A stretch of DNA of 64,000 bases from DATCJA01 sp963814955 (GCA_963814955.1 CAWFEX010000015.1:124001-188000); one strand, 5' to 3'; shown: positions 29,067 through 38,108, numbered from the stretch's first letter. Made by a program: numbers and translations. The notes: generated by a model from the letters alone, not told the origin.

Positions 29067-29906
29067 ATGCGCATAACCGCACTCGTTCTGGCGGGCGCCC
29101 TGACCGTCAGCGCCCTCGCCGTCTCCACCCGCGCTCAGCAGCAGCGCGCCGCTCAGCCAACGAATTCGTCCGATGTGAAAGGCCTCGTGTTCGAACTGGC
29201 CAATTCGATGGGGATGCTACGCGGCCTCCAGCAGGAGGACTCCATCCTGACGCTCGAACACTGGGCCAAAGGCACCATGACTGTCGGCGGTCAACGGTTC
29301 GACGTGCCGGAATATCGGATGAGCATCAACTACAACGTGCCGGGCATGCGTGTCGACTTACGTCGGCAGCCGGCAGGCGGACAAGCCCAGCGCGTTATCG
29401 AAGTCGTTGCCGGCACTTCCGCATGGAACGAGGTCGATCGCGGAAAGGCCGGTACAGCGGCCCGCGACAAAGTCAAGGAACGGCTCGTCCAGCTGTGGAC
29501 AACGCCCATGGGCGTCGTGAAAGCCGCAACGCTCGCCGGGGCAAAGGCGACGGTCAAGAACGCCGGTGGCTCGATGGTGTTGTCATTCCCATTGCCCGCG
29601 CCGGCCGACGACGTCATGGTCAACGCCACGCTGCGGAGAGACAACAGCCTCATGGTGCCCGATCCGGCAGCCCTCAAAACGCTGGTCGGCACCTTTGTCG
29701 CCCGGGTGGAAACAACCGGCGGCGTGGTCAGCGATACGACCTATACGGAGTACGGCGACTGGAACTGGGACGACTACCAGGCAGACATCCTGCAGCCGCG
29801 CCGGATCGTGCGAAAGCAGGGGGACATGTCGCTGGAGCTGATGACGGTCAACACGAACACCTACAATCCTTACGTCATCATGCCCGTTCCCGACAACCTG
29901 AAATAG
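29067..29906 (+). CDS. Secreted protein of the cytochrome/DUF6152 cluster, unknown function
   Basis: A 279-residue protein with a signal sequence (residues 1-24, ending STRAQ) and a beta-rich body (GTMTVGGQRFDVPEYRMSIN, VPGMRVDLRRQPAGGQ, WNWDDYQADILQPRRIV). No Cys in the mature part and no recognised domain. It is first of five collinear secreted-protein genes (29067-33039), including a DUF6152-like protein and a dihaem cytochrome, which suggests a shared extracytoplasmic role. Confidence 0.7.
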   Translation: MRITALVLAGALTVSALAVSTRAQQQRAAQPTNSSDVKGLVFELANSMGMLRGLQQEDSILTLEHWAKGTMTVGGQRFDVPEYRMSINYNVPGMRVDLRRQPAGGQAQRVIEVVAGTSAWNEVDRGKAGTAARDKVKERLVQLWTTPMGVVKAATLAGAKATVKNAGGSMVLSFPLPAPADDVMVNATLRRDNSLMVPDPAALKTLVGTFVARVETTGGVVSDTTYTEYGDWNWDDYQADILQPRRIVRKQGDMSLELMTVNTNTYNPYVIMPVPDNLK

Positions 29907-29989
29907 GACGCTACTAATACGGGTGCGGAGCGTCCGATCCTCAGCCGGAGGGGAACGTGAGAGAATCGAGTTTTAGCGGAGGCAGACAC

Positions 29990-30400
29990 ATGAAACCATG
30001 GACAGCTTGTAGCGTATTGGCCGCGGTTGTGCTGGCGCTGTTGACGGCTCCGCCGGCCGTAGCCCATCACGCCATTCAGGCAGAGTACGAGATGAGCGAG
30101 ACGAAAGGCTTTACCGGGGTCATGACCCGGTTTGCGATGATCAATCCGCACTGCCGCTGGTTCTTCGAGGAAACGAAGGCGGACGGCACCAAGGTGACGT
30201 GGGAGATGTCGGGCGCGGGCCCGGGCGCGCTCCGCGCCGCCGGCCTCGTGAGAATCTTCCAGATCGGGCAGCCCTACGAAGTAACGTTTGCTCCCGCGAA
30301 GAACGGCGCGAACGTCGGCCGCGTGCGGACGATGAAGGGTCCTGACGGCAAGGTCATCACCTTGTTCCACGAGGATCCGACGAGCCCGCTGAACAACTGA
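29990..30400 (+). CDS. DUF6152-like secreted protein (copy 1), mature N-terminus His-His
   Basis: A 136-residue secreted protein. Signal peptide residues 1-25 end in AVA, placing the predicted cleavage directly before HHAIQAEYE. A second conserved motif, MINPHCRW (Asn-Pro-His), lies about 30 residues later, followed by beta strands typical of DUF6152. Start at 29990 is preceded by GGAGG; the upstream frame at 29957 would add residues before the signal and is rejected. The partner gene follows after 20 bp. Paralogues at 36324-36725 and 40841-41260 share the His-His N-terminus and the NPH motif. Metal binding is inference. Confidence 0.8.
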   Translation: MKPWTACSVLAAVVLALLTAPPAVAHHAIQAEYEMSETKGFTGVMTRFAMINPHCRWFFEETKADGTKVTWEMSGAGPGALRAAGLVRIFQIGQPYEVTFAPAKNGANVGRVRTMKGPDGKVITLFHEDPTSPLNN

Positions 30401-30420
30401 CGCTTCGAAAAGGACGAGCC

Positions 30421-31282
30421 ATGATGCTTCGACGTATTCGTATCAGTGCGAGCGTCGCCGCGACGATCGCGGCCGCGCTGTGGCTCACCACCGCCGCGGC
30501 GACAACACAGCAGCGCGCCAGCAACGGAAACGCCGCGACGCCACGCACTTCCGATGGCAAGGTCGATTTCACCGGCATGTGGGTCGGCGGTGGCGGCGGA
30601 GACCTCAAGCCCGATGAGTCGGGCAACATCACCGTCCTGAGCCGCGGGCGCCCGTGCCACCCGGGGCAGGAGTGCAAGCCGGCGATCAATTTCGAGCGCG
30701 ACAGCGGTGTCCGGCAGCGCATGAGTCCGAATCTTCCGAAGTACAAGCCTGAACACTGGGCGAGGGTCGAGGACCTCGACGTGAACGGCAACTTCAAGGA
30801 TCCGGAAATCAAGTGCTATCCGGCTGGGCTGCCACGCATGGGCGCGCCGAGCAAGATCGTCCAGACGCCGACCGAGCTCATCTTCCTGTACGCGAGCCAC
30901 AATGTGTTCCGCGTCATCCCGATTGACGGGCGCGAACACGATCCGATCAGGTCGCAGGATCTTCTCTATTACGGCGACTCCATCGGCAAGTGGGAAGGCG
31001 ACACGTTGGTCATCGACAGCGTCGGCTTCACGGACGAGACATGGCTTGCCTGGCCCGGCTACTTCCACACGAACAACATGCGCGTGGTGGAGCGATTGAC
31101 GCGCGAAGGCAACTACCCTCACGTGGCAGGCGACGATACACGACCCCGAAGTCCTGATGGAGCCGTGGGTCATGAATCCCGTAAGGAGAAACCTGAATCC
31201 GAATTCGAAGGCGCTGCTCGTCGAGGATCTGCCATGTGAGAGCCGCGACAGCGCCCACATCGTCACGCGCGAGCGCGGCTAG
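30421..31282 (+). pseudogene. Secreted partner protein of DUF6152 (copy 1), one frameshift
   Basis: About 286 residues after correction. It has a signal peptide (1-27), then motifs shared with the protein at 39898-40812: GKVDFTGMWVGGGGGDL, INFERDSGVRQR, YKPEHWARV, YPAGLPRMGAPSKIV, VIPIDGR, GKWEGDTLVIDS and DETWLAWPGYFH. Near 31120 the frame shifts at TACCCTC (one extra C). In the other frame the C-terminus continues WQATIHDPEVLMEPWVMNP and LVEDLPCESRDSAHIVTRERG, matching the paralogue, and ends at 31280-31282. The indel looks like a homopolymer error. Function unknown. Confidence 0.78.
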
Positions 31283-31341
31283 CGAGCCACCGGGCCGCCG
31301 TTGCCGCTTACGCGGCTTGGCCGGGCCAGGCGAGATGAAAC

Positions 31342-31379
31342 AAAGGAACGGCGGCTTTGCCGCGCCGTTCCTTTTTTTT
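31342..31379 (+). terminator. Rho-independent terminator
   Basis: A perfect 12-bp stem (AAAGGAACGGCG at 31342-31353 with CGCCGTTCCTTT at 31363-31374), a 9-base loop and a T-run to 31379. It ends transcription after the partner gene and precedes the cytochrome gene start at 31416. Confidence 0.9.
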
Positions 31380-31415
31380 GTGTATTTGGGATATCGAGGC
31401 CGGCAGGAGAACCGA

Positions 31416-32564
31416 ATGAGCGTTCGTCGGAATCGGGTTACGGCGGTAATCGCGGGGCTGTTCGTGTGTCTGCTCGGTGTCGGGTTCGAGGCGAGCCAGA
31501 ACGCACCCGCCACACAGAAGCCGCCGATGGCGGAGAACGTGTACCTGAACATACAGGTCCTGAAGGGCATCCCCGTCGATCAGTTCAACGACACGATGGG
31601 GATGTTCGCCTCGGCGCTGCTCCTGGACTGTGTGGGCTGTCACGACGGAAGAATCACGTCCGACCCCAAAGCATTCGCGCTTTCGACGCCGCGCATCGAG
31701 CGCGCCCGCCAGATGGTCGTGATGATGAACAACATCAATCGCCTGTACTTTGGCGGCCAGCAGCGCATCACCTGTTTCACATGCCACGGGGGCGATCCGC
31801 AGCCGGAGCGCTCGCCAAGCCTGCGCCTGCAGTACAGCGAGCTGGTCAACGACGCGACGTCATGGAAGTTCTTCCCCGATGTCGCCGCGCCCCCTGCTGA
31901 AAAGGTGCTCGCCCGGTACATCGAAGCGTCGGGCGGCGCGCAGCGGCTGGCAGCGCTCAGAAGCTTCGCGGCCACCGGGACGTACCTCGGGTTCGAGACG
32001 AGCGATCAGGAGGTGCCCTTCGAAGTGGTGGCGCGAGCGCCCGATCAGCGCGGTGAAAAAGCCGAGACCGGTGCGAACGACCTCTTGTGGTACTACAACG
32101 GGAACACTGCAGGCAGGTACCACCCCGACACCCCGATTCCGCTCATCGAGTTCTCGGGCTGGAGCCTGAGCGGGTCGCGAGTGGACACGATGAGTCTTTT
32201 CCCCGCCGAGCTGGCTAAAGGGTTCCAGCAATGGCAGATGGGATATGCAGACATCGACGGGAAGGAGGTCCTCGTCGCCCGGGGCATCAACCCGGGTCAA
32301 TCGCCCGTCAACCTGCATTTTGACGAGGAGTCCGGGCTCCTCGTCCGGATCGTCCGGTGGGTCGAGACCGCTGCAGGTCCAGTTCCGGTCCAAATCGATT
32401 ATTCTGACTACCGCGACGTGGCGGGCGTGAAGATGCCCTACACCTGGCTGAAGACATGGACCAACGGGCAATCGCACATTCGATTGAAGGAAATCCGGCC
32501 GAATGTGACGATTGACAACGCGAGGTTCGCAAGGCCGAACGTACCTTCAACGTCGCTGCGCTGA
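31416..32564 (+). CDS. Dihaem cytochrome, reaction-centre cytochrome c subunit family
   Basis: A 382-residue secreted protein. Signal sequence residues 1-26; two CxxCH haem sites, CVGCH at residues 72-76 and CFTCH at 120-124, both in the N-terminal third. This N-terminal part matches the 'photosynthetic reaction centre cytochrome c subunit' family, which in non-phototrophic Acidobacteriota is a general periplasmic electron carrier. The remaining 250 residues are a beta-rich domain (MPYTWLKTWTNGQSHIRLKE) of unknown function, resembling an outer-membrane lipoprotein-sorting-type fold. CAGGAG precedes the ATG. It follows a terminator, so it probably has its own promoter. Confidence 0.85.
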   Translation: MSVRRNRVTAVIAGLFVCLLGVGFEASQNAPATQKPPMAENVYLNIQVLKGIPVDQFNDTMGMFASALLLDCVGCHDGRITSDPKAFALSTPRIERARQMVVMMNNINRLYFGGQQRITCFTCHGGDPQPERSPSLRLQYSELVNDATSWKFFPDVAAPPAEKVLARYIEASGGAQRLAALRSFAATGTYLGFETSDQEVPFEVVARAPDQRGEKAETGANDLLWYYNGNTAGRYHPDTPIPLIEFSGWSLSGSRVDTMSLFPAELAKGFQQWQMGYADIDGKEVLVARGINPGQSPVNLHFDEESGLLVRIVRWVETAAGPVPVQIDYSDYRDVAGVKMPYTWLKTWTNGQSHIRLKEIRPNVTIDNARFARPNVPSTSLR

Positions 32565-32574
32565 GGGAGGGACC

Positions 32575-33039
32575 GTGAGAAGGCTCATTGCCTGTGTGGC
32601 CGTTGGTGTGACGGCTGTGCTGACCGCCGGATCCGTGGCGGGCCAGAGCGCCCAGGAACAGCTCGTGGTCTATGGCGACCTGACCTACTTCCTGGGTCCG
32701 GGCAAGCCGCTGAACTGCACGCTGAACAACCGGTATAAGAAGGGCGATCCGGTTGGTTTCCGTGCAACCGCAATCAACCCGGCCACCGGAAAGCGTGACA
32801 AGGCGACGCAGCTCGTCGTACACCTCACGTATGGCGGCAGAACGATCGACATCCCGATGCGCGATCGACAGACGGTGAAGGAGCCGGAGCGTGAGTTCTG
32901 GGTCGCGAAGTGGATCGTTCCCGAGGATGCTCCCATGGGAATCGTGCGGTTCACGATCACAGCGAAGGATCCGCAGGGACGCACGGGCGAGTTCAAGCCG
33001 TTCGACGTTCAGGCCTCGCAGCTCACGATCATCGAGTAG
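32575..33039 (+). CDS. Secreted beta-rich protein after the cytochrome
   Basis: A 154-residue protein starting at GTG 32575, preceded by GGGAGGGA. Signal sequence 1-22, then a beta-sandwich-like body (LVVHLTYGGRTIDIPMRDRQ, GIVRFTITAKDPQGRTGEF). Only 10 bp separate it from the cytochrome gene, so they are probably cotranscribed. No family recognised. Confidence 0.7.
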   Translation: MRRLIACVAVGVTAVLTAGSVAGQSAQEQLVVYGDLTYFLGPGKPLNCTLNNRYKKGDPVGFRATAINPATGKRDKATQLVVHLTYGGRTIDIPMRDRQTVKEPEREFWVAKWIVPEDAPMGIVRFTITAKDPQGRTGEFKPFDVQASQLTIIE

Positions 33040-33068
33040 GGTCCGGCCCCACGCGCCAGCGAGTAGCG

Positions 33069-33134
33069 TAGAGCGCAGGCTTTAGCCTGCGCGATCCTGC
33101 GCGACCCTGCGCGACGACTTCAGCCTGCGCGCTC
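33069..33134. repeat. Palindromic intergenic repeat cluster (GCAGGCTTTAGCCTGC type)
   Basis: A perfect palindrome GCGCAGGCTTTAGCCTGCGC at 33073-33092 is followed by degenerate GCGCGA(T/C)CCTGC units and a second CTTCAGCCTGCGC at 33118-33131. The same palindrome, with one core base changed, occurs at 60805-60824, again preceded by GTAGA. It belongs to a family of REP-like intergenic palindromes in this window. Confidence 0.75.
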
Positions 33135-33927
33135 ATGCACCACCTCATCTCCCAGCGTGTCAACGCCGAGCGCAGCGTCATGCTCGGCTGGTCGCGCGCC
33201 ATCCTCCTGCAGCTCGCGCACCCGCTGGTCGCGGCAGGCGTCGCGGAGCACAGCTCGTTCCGCGGTGGCGGCGTGTCGGCCGTCTTTCGACTGCATCACA
33301 CGATTCGCGCGATGCTGGCGCTCGTCTTCGGCGACGACGACGCAAGACAGAAAGCGCTCGACGGGATTCGCGCGATTCACCGCCGGGTGCACGGCCGGCT
33401 CACGCACGACGCGGGTATTTTCTCCGCCGGCACGCCTTACTCCGCCGAGGACCCCGATCTCGTTCTCTGGGTACACGCCACACTGCTTGAATCGATACCG
33501 CTGGTGTACGAATTCAGTGGTACGACCTTTAACCTCTGAGGAGCGTGACGCGTATTGCGTCGAGGCGGTCTCAATCGCCCTCGACCTCGGGGCGCGCGCC
33601 CACGAGATACCTGGTACGCACGGCGACAATGCGGCTTACATGGCGCGGATGTACGAATCGGGCGCAATCGTCGTGAGCGATCAGGCGCGCGAGCTCTCCG
33701 CGCTGGTCGTATCCCCGCCCTTTGGACGTTTCGTTGCCCCAGCCGCGTGGGTCAACCGCCTCGTCACCGTCGGGTTGCTGCCACACGACCTCAGAGGTCA
33801 GCTCGGATTGGCGTGGAGCGAGCGACAGGCGCGCCGGCTGCAGTCTGTTGCGACGCTCCTGCGCGCCGCACGGCGCGTCACGCCGAACGCCGTGGCGCTG
33901 TGGCCAGAGGCACGCAGGCCGGGCTGA
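33135..33927 (+). pseudogene. DUF2236 (MpaB/rubber-oxygenase-like) protein, one frameshift
   Basis: About 264 residues after correction. The N-terminal half (NAERSVMLGWSRAILLQLAH, FRLHHTIRAMLALVFGDDD, RRVHGRLTHDAG) and C-terminal half (DAYCVEAVSIALDLGA, PPFGRFVAPAAWVNRLVTVG) are both typical of DUF2236, whose members include latex-clearing and rubber oxygenases that bind haem b. The break is at about 33510: after LVYEF one extra base stops the frame, while the next frame continues VVRPLTSEERD. No signal peptide. Substrate unknown. Confidence 0.8.
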
Positions 33928-33939
33928 TATCATCCCTGC

Positions 33940-35226
33940 GTGAAACTCCACAACAAGCTGGGCATAGCGCTCCTGCTTGGTATCACGCTGGGGGCAGCGC
34001 TTCATCCGTACGCGGACGCACCCGGACTCGTCGCCTTCAACACGCACGTCCTCCGGCCAATCGGCCAGATCTTCCTGCGCACGATTTTCATGATCGTGGT
34101 GCCAATGGTCTTTTCGGCGCTGGTGATTGGCGTCTATCAACTCGGCCGCGGCCGGGACCTGTCGGGCGTCGCTGGCCGCACGCTCGGCTTCACCGTCCTC
34201 CTCAGCGCTGCGTCGGTGGCGATCGGCGTGGCGCTCGTCAACCTGCTTCAACCGGGACGCGGTGTACAGCTCGCCGCCGCCGGAGTCCCGACGCCGGGTG
34301 TGCAGGCGATCGAGGCGAATGCCGCCGCGGTCAAGCCGCTGAGCGACGTGTTCATCGAGCTGATCCCTCGCAATCCGTTCGAATCGGCGGTGAGGGCGCT
34401 CGATGGCGAAATGCTGCCCCTCATGGTGTTCGCGGTGATTTTCGGCGTCGCGGTCAGCCACCTGCGTCCGCGCCAAGGCGAGGACGAGGTGCTGCTCGTG
34501 AGCGTCTTCGAGCAAATCTTCGACGCCTGCATGCGCATCGTCCATTTTGCGATGCTGCTGGCGCCGTTTGCGGTGTTCGCGATCGTCTTCAATACCGCGT
34601 TCACGTTCGGTACCGGCATTCTTGCCTCGCTGCTCTATTACGTCATCACGGTCGTTGCCGGCCTGCTCGTCCAGCAGTTTGTCGTGTACTCCGCGCTTCT
34701 GTGGACGGTGGCGCGCCGGTCGCCGGCTGAATTCTTCCGCAAGTGCCGTGAGGTGTACCTCTACGCGTTTTCAACCGCCTCGTCCAACGCAACGCTTCCG
34801 CTCTCGCTCGACGTGGCGGAGAACACGCTGCACCTGCCGCCGCAGATCGCCCGTTTCGTCTTGACCGTAGGATCGACTGCGAATCAGAACGGTACCGCGC
34901 TGTTCGAGGGAGTGACGGTGCTGTTCCTGGCGCAGGTGTACGGCCTCGATCTCACCATCGGTCAGCAGATCCGCGTGATGGTGATGTCGATTCTTGCCGG
35001 CGTCGGGACGGCGGGTATTCCGGGAGGCTCACTGCCGATGGTGATGATCGTGGCGCAGTCGGTGGGCATTCCCGCCGAAGGCATGGCGCTCATCCTCGGG
35101 GTCGATCGGTTTCTGGATATGTGCCGGACGGCCGTCAACGTGAGCGGCGATCTGGTGATTGCGGCGCTCGTCAGCGCCCGCGAGGAGCTGCCTGCACCGG
35201 CAGTCCACCGTTCGGCGTCCTCGTAG
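33940..35226 (+). CDS. Dicarboxylate/amino acid:cation symporter (DAACS family)
   Basis: A 428-residue membrane transporter. GTG start at 33940, 12 bp after the preceding stop. Family motifs include the first re-entrant loop serine region (AFSTASSNATLPLSLDVAE), the substrate/Na+ site GSTANQNGTALFEGV (NMDGT-type loop) and the second hairpin GVGTAGIPGGSLPM, followed by DRFLDMCRTAVNVSGD with the conserved Asp, Arg and Asn that bind substrate. These mark a GltP/DctA-type Na+- or H+-coupled carrier for glutamate, aspartate or C4-dicarboxylates. Confidence 0.92.
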   Translation: MKLHNKLGIALLLGITLGAALHPYADAPGLVAFNTHVLRPIGQIFLRTIFMIVVPMVFSALVIGVYQLGRGRDLSGVAGRTLGFTVLLSAASVAIGVALVNLLQPGRGVQLAAAGVPTPGVQAIEANAAAVKPLSDVFIELIPRNPFESAVRALDGEMLPLMVFAVIFGVAVSHLRPRQGEDEVLLVSVFEQIFDACMRIVHFAMLLAPFAVFAIVFNTAFTFGTGILASLLYYVITVVAGLLVQQFVVYSALLWTVARRSPAEFFRKCREVYLYAFSTASSNATLPLSLDVAENTLHLPPQIARFVLTVGSTANQNGTALFEGVTVLFLAQVYGLDLTIGQQIRVMVMSILAGVGTAGIPGGSLPMVMIVAQSVGIPAEGMALILGVDRFLDMCRTAVNVSGDLVIAALVSAREELPAPAVHRSASS

Positions 35227-35227
35227 T

Positions 35228-35245
35228 GTCCGGCTTCAGCCGGAC
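35228..35245. repeat. Palindromic intergenic repeat
   Basis: Perfect palindrome GTCCGGCTTCAGCCGGAC (8-bp arms, core TC), overlapping the end of the transporter gene region. Core CTTCAG is shared with the palindromes at 33073 and 60805. Confidence 0.7.
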
Positions 35246-35260
35246 TGAGGTCCGCCTCAC

Positions 35261-35759
35261 CGGTTGCTGTCGGATGAGCATTTTACCGTCGATGGCACGC
35301 TGCTCGAGGCCTGGGCCAGTCACAAGAGTTTTCGGCCGAAGGACACGGCCAATCGGCCACCGGATGATCCCAGCAATCCGACGGTGAATTTCCGCGGGGA
35401 GCGTCGGAAGAATGACACGCATCAATCGACGACCGATCCCGATGCGCGGCTCTACAAGAAGGGCGTGGGCCGTCCCGCGCAGCTGGCCTATTTGGGGCAC
35501 GTGCTGATGGAGAATCGCTCGGGCCTGGTCGTCAATACCCGTGTCACGTCCGCGGACGGGTACGGGAGAACGCGATGCCGCGTTGATGATGATCGCGGGC
35601 CGGCCTGGCGGCCGTGTGACGCTCGGCGGCGACAAGGGCTATGACTATCCCGAATTTGTCGCCGACCTACGGCAGATCGCGGTGACGCCGCATGTGGCCG
35701 CAGAACACGACGAATCGACGCAGTGCGATCGATGCCCGCACCACGCGACATCTCGGTAC
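35261..35759 (+). pseudogene. IS5-type transposase fragment
   Basis: The fragment opens in frame with DEHFTVDGTLLEAWASHKSF (first catalytic Asp) and NDTHQSTTDPDARLYKKGVG, then after a frame change near 35560 reads GDKGYDYPEFVADLRQ (second Asp) and stops abruptly. Both the N-terminal DNA-binding part and the C-terminal Glu region are missing. The right breakpoint coincides with the left end of a MITE-like element at 35764, and the left breakpoint with the palindrome at 35228-35245. Confidence 0.75.
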
Positions 35760-35825
35760 TAAAGGGGCATGTCTCAGTTTGCCCCCGACGGGGCGACAAT
35801 GTGCTTGCATTAGGCCGCTCGATGA

Positions 35826-35994
35826 CTAGCGTCTTAGTTTCCTGCTGATTAGCCCGCCGCGTCTGCCGCGTTCGACGGCAGACGCGCTCTTGCCCGCGTT
35901 CGGATCTTCCTCCTGTACTTCGCCCGTCGAAAGTCCTACAATCAACTTCGCAAGCTGGTTGATGTCACGCGGTCGCTTCGGGCGTGTTGGCCAT
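35826..35994 (-). pseudogene. Small basic protein of the 'RPRD..Q.AK.IV' type, one indel
   Basis: About 55 residues: MANTP, then after a one-base indel KRPRDINQLAKLIVGLSTGE and SASAVERGRRGGLISRKLRR. This matches a widespread class of short proteins (K-x-x-D-x-x-Q-x-A-K-x-I-V-D-x-A-T-G-x) with a Gly/Arg/Lys-rich C-terminus. It lies inside the MITE-like element. The C-terminus seems shorter than usual. Function unknown. Confidence 0.5.
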
Positions 35995-36052
35995 GATGGG
36001 AGTATCCGCATGCCGCGAAAGGCATGGTGTCCCGTATCGAACAGTTCCTGCG

Positions 36053-36281
36053 ATGAACGAGGTCGATAATGGCTCCATGCTGACACTCCGCCCACTCGAG
36101 ATCAGTGAAGGGGAACCCTATCAGTACCGAGGTTATCGGACTGCCGACTGGGCGTGGCGCGATGCTCGCTAGATTGTCGGGCGTGTGGAAGATTCTAAAA
36201 ATCGAGCCCGGCAAGTATTTTGACTGGACCGGCAGCTTTGTCAGCGCTGATGATGCGCTCGCTTCCCTTGAGGCAATATAG
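36053..36281 (+). pseudogene. Small hypothetical protein inside the MITE-like element, one frameshift
   Basis: Joined frames give about 76 residues: NEVDNGSMLTLRPLEISEGE, then after a break near 36168 GVWKILKIEPGKYFDWTGSF and VSADDALASLEAI, ending at TAG 36279-36281. The pieces read like a single compact domain, but no family is recognised and the evidence for expression is weak. Confidence 0.35.
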
Positions 36282-36323
36282 GCACTTCAAACTGAGACAG
36301 TGCCCCTAAAGGCGGACACTACT

Positions 36324-36725
36324 TCAGTGTGACGCCGACGGCGTCACATAACTGCCGTTGAACGCACGATCCCTGCGCCAGCTCCAGCCGTCGCTTGGCC
36401 TGCGTACTTCGCTGAGCCTCGCCAACTGATGCGCAGCCGCGTCGCGAGAGGGTGTGCCGCTGATCACGATCACATCGCCCGCCTTCAGGTCAGTCGGCTT
36501 CACGCCCATGGTGTTCAACTGAAATGCGGCCCGCCAGTTGCCGGTATAGACGGCGTCTTTGGCTCTCACAGTCAGAATCGTATGCGGGTTGGCAAAGACG
36601 ACCTTCTCGAGCGTGCCCTCGATCGACACGACATGGTCGTGGAAATCCGCGTACGAATGATGCGCGCGCCCCGGAACGACGCAGAGGAGGACGATGCCGC
36701 CAACGGCCAGAATGGTGCGCCTCAT
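36324..36725 (-). CDS. DUF6152-like secreted protein (copy 2), mature N-terminus His-His
   Basis: A 133-residue protein with a signal peptide ending in GRA directly before HHSYADFHD. The conserved strand VEKVVFANPHTILTV-like region reads GTLEKVVFANPHTILTV, containing the NPH motif, and TDLKAGDVIVISGTPSRDAA follows as in other DUF6152 members. GGGAGG lies upstream of the ATG at 36725. Unlike copies 1 and 3 it has no partner gene beside it. Function unknown; a metal-binding role is inferred. Confidence 0.8.
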   Translation of the reverse strand: MRRTILAVGGIVLLCVVPGRAHHSYADFHDHVVSIEGTLEKVVFANPHTILTVRAKDAVYTGNWRAAFQLNTMGVKPTDLKAGDVIVISGTPSRDAAAHQLARLSEVRRPSDGWSWRRDRAFNGSYVTPSASH

Positions 36726-36805
36726 GAGGAACCTCCCCGTTTGCTCAAGTCTACTCTCGTGCACGTCGAGGCGCATCGGCGCGGGCGCCGCCGGCTCGGG
36801 TTCCC

Positions 36806-36965
36806 CTAGAACGAGAAATGAAGGCCGATTCGCACGGATCGCGGCAGTGCAGGATGCGTATGGATGTCCTCTATGCCCTCCAACGGTTCGCCGGGCAAAC
36901 GTGAGGCATAGAAGTAATCGATGTCAGCGACCTTTGCGTCGAACAGACCACGTCTATTGAAACGT
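36806..36965 (-). pseudogene. C-terminal remnant of a TonB-dependent receptor
   Basis: The minus strand encodes LFDAKVADIDYFYASRLPGE, then GIEDIHTHPALPRSVRIGLHFSF and a stop at 36806. This is the last two strands of an outer-membrane TonB-dependent receptor, including the terminal Phe expected for outer-membrane insertion. The rest of the barrel and the plug are absent; the next gene (stop at 36967) begins immediately upstream. Confidence 0.7.
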
Positions 36966-36966
36966 C

Positions 36967-37440
36967 TTAGCGAAGGAGTTGTCCCGGTCCAAGCTCGCGC
37001 AAGTTACCAAGGCGTTCCGCTTGCTCGAGCGTCCGGCTGACACACGTGGCGACCCCGAGCGTCGTCGCGCGTCGGATTGTGCCAGAGACTTCCAGTTCTT
37101 CGGGGCGCATGCGGTAGGCGACCATGAGATATGGCACGCCCGCCGAAAACTGGATCGCCTCGTTGGTGTTCAACTGGTAGAGCGACACTCGCTTTGTGAC
37201 GGTTCCCTTCCACACGCGCTGCACATCGAACGTCACCACGTGAGCGACCGCCCCTGCGCTCTCTTCTATCTCGCTGACGGTCCCACTGAATACCGCAACG
37301 GTCGTAGGCGAGGCGATCGCCTGCGATATCGTCACGAAGGCACATTCTGCACTCGCCACGGCGGGACTTAAACCAGTAGCGACGCCAACCACGATGATGT
37401 GAATAAATGCCGCTCGCCCGATTCGGAGAAGAGACGTCAT
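36967..37440 (-). CDS. Secreted protein with TIMP/netrin-like layout
   Basis: A 157-residue protein with a signal peptide (1-31, ending ASAEC). The body has the pattern FSGTVSEIE - VVTFDVQRVWKGTVTKRVSLYQ-like strand - FSAGVPYLMVAYRM - CVSRT - LGPGQ seen in small OB-fold (netrin/TIMP-like) bacterial proteins, with Cys at the mature N-terminus and near the C-terminus. Function unknown; extracytoplasmic. Confidence 0.65.
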   Translation of the reverse strand: MTSLLRIGRAAFIHIIVVGVATGLSPAVASAECAFVTISQAIASPTTVAVFSGTVSEIEESAGAVAHVVTFDVQRVWKGTVTKRVSLYQLNTNEAIQFSAGVPYLMVAYRMRPEELEVSGTIRRATTLGVATCVSRTLEQAERLGNLRELGPGQLLR

Positions 37441-37713
37441 CTGGCTCTTTGGCCCGTCTTGAGGGTCATTCCGTCAGCCTTAACTGTTGCCGAGCATGGA
37501 GCGCCGGTCAACATTTTCGCTCGGTGCGGAACCGCCAACGGTGGAAGACGGCCGCAGGCGTCAATAGCTTAGCTGTCCAGGATGAAGCACGGCCGGCGCC
37601 GGTAACTCACACGCCGACCACTTGTGGGTAAGGGACATCTCACCGCGGCGGCGCGCCGCACGAGAACCGAGCGGGCAAGGGGCGTTAGCGGGTAGTGCGT
37701 GAATGGCTGGGCG

Positions 37714-38037
37714 TTATCTCGTGCCCCGTGAAGACCACCGCGCGCGCGCTGCCGCTCTGGCAATCTCCCGCCTTCGACTCGCACTGAGATTTGCGGCGCG
37801 CGCCGGACCGCCCTTTAGCCCGCCAAGACGTCCCAGCGCTGCAGCATGCGGGTTTCGGACAATAGGCACCGTCCGGCGGCGCAGAACCTCGATCCGTTCC
37901 GTAGGTGCGCTACATTCCAGACACGGCGCACCGAGGACAGGGGCATCAACCGCCTCTTCGGTAACGATCTCGTAGTCACAGACGAGGCAGCGTCGCCTCA
38001 CTTCCAGCAGCGTTGTCCTGCTTGACCGCATCCGCAT
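37714..38037 (-). CDS. Small protein with zinc-binding CxxC pairs and basic histone-like tail
   Basis: A 107-residue protein. Residues 16-45 have CLVCDYEIV and CLECSAPTERIEV, a four-Cys knuckle about 22 residues apart. The C-terminal part (AALGRLGGLKGGPARAANLS followed by RRREIARAAARARW) is the G-R-x-G-G-x-x-G-G/L-S-x-x-x-R-x-E-I-A-x-x-A-A-x-A-R-W motif common in short plasmid and soil-bacterial proteins. Probably nucleic-acid associated; inference. The operator-like palindromes at 38109-38161 lie just upstream on its strand. Confidence 0.65.
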   Translation of the reverse strand: MRMRSSRTTLLEVRRRCLVCDYEIVTEEAVDAPVLGAPCLECSAPTERIEVLRRRTVPIVRNPHAAALGRLGGLKGGPARAANLSASRRREIARAAARARWSSRGTR

Positions 38038-38108
38038 CCGCTGGCGTCCTCAGCAAATCGGGCACCACATCCTGACAGCCGAAGTCGAGATCGCGCCCGA
38101 GGCACAGA

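Larger units (their letters stand above)
35764..36306. mobile_element. MITE-like element with 18-19-bp terminal inverted repeats
   Basis: A 543-bp segment bounded by GGGGCATGTCTCAGTTTG (35764-35781) and its inverted counterpart, which on the opposite strand reads GGGGCACTGTCTCAGTTTG (36306 down to 36288), one base longer. TAAA flanks it on both sides (35760-35763 and 36307-36310), consistent with a 4-bp target duplication (or CTAA shifted by one). It interrupts the IS5 fragment. No transposase is inside; two small frames (35826-35994 minus, 36053-36281 plus) occupy it. Confidence 0.7.
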
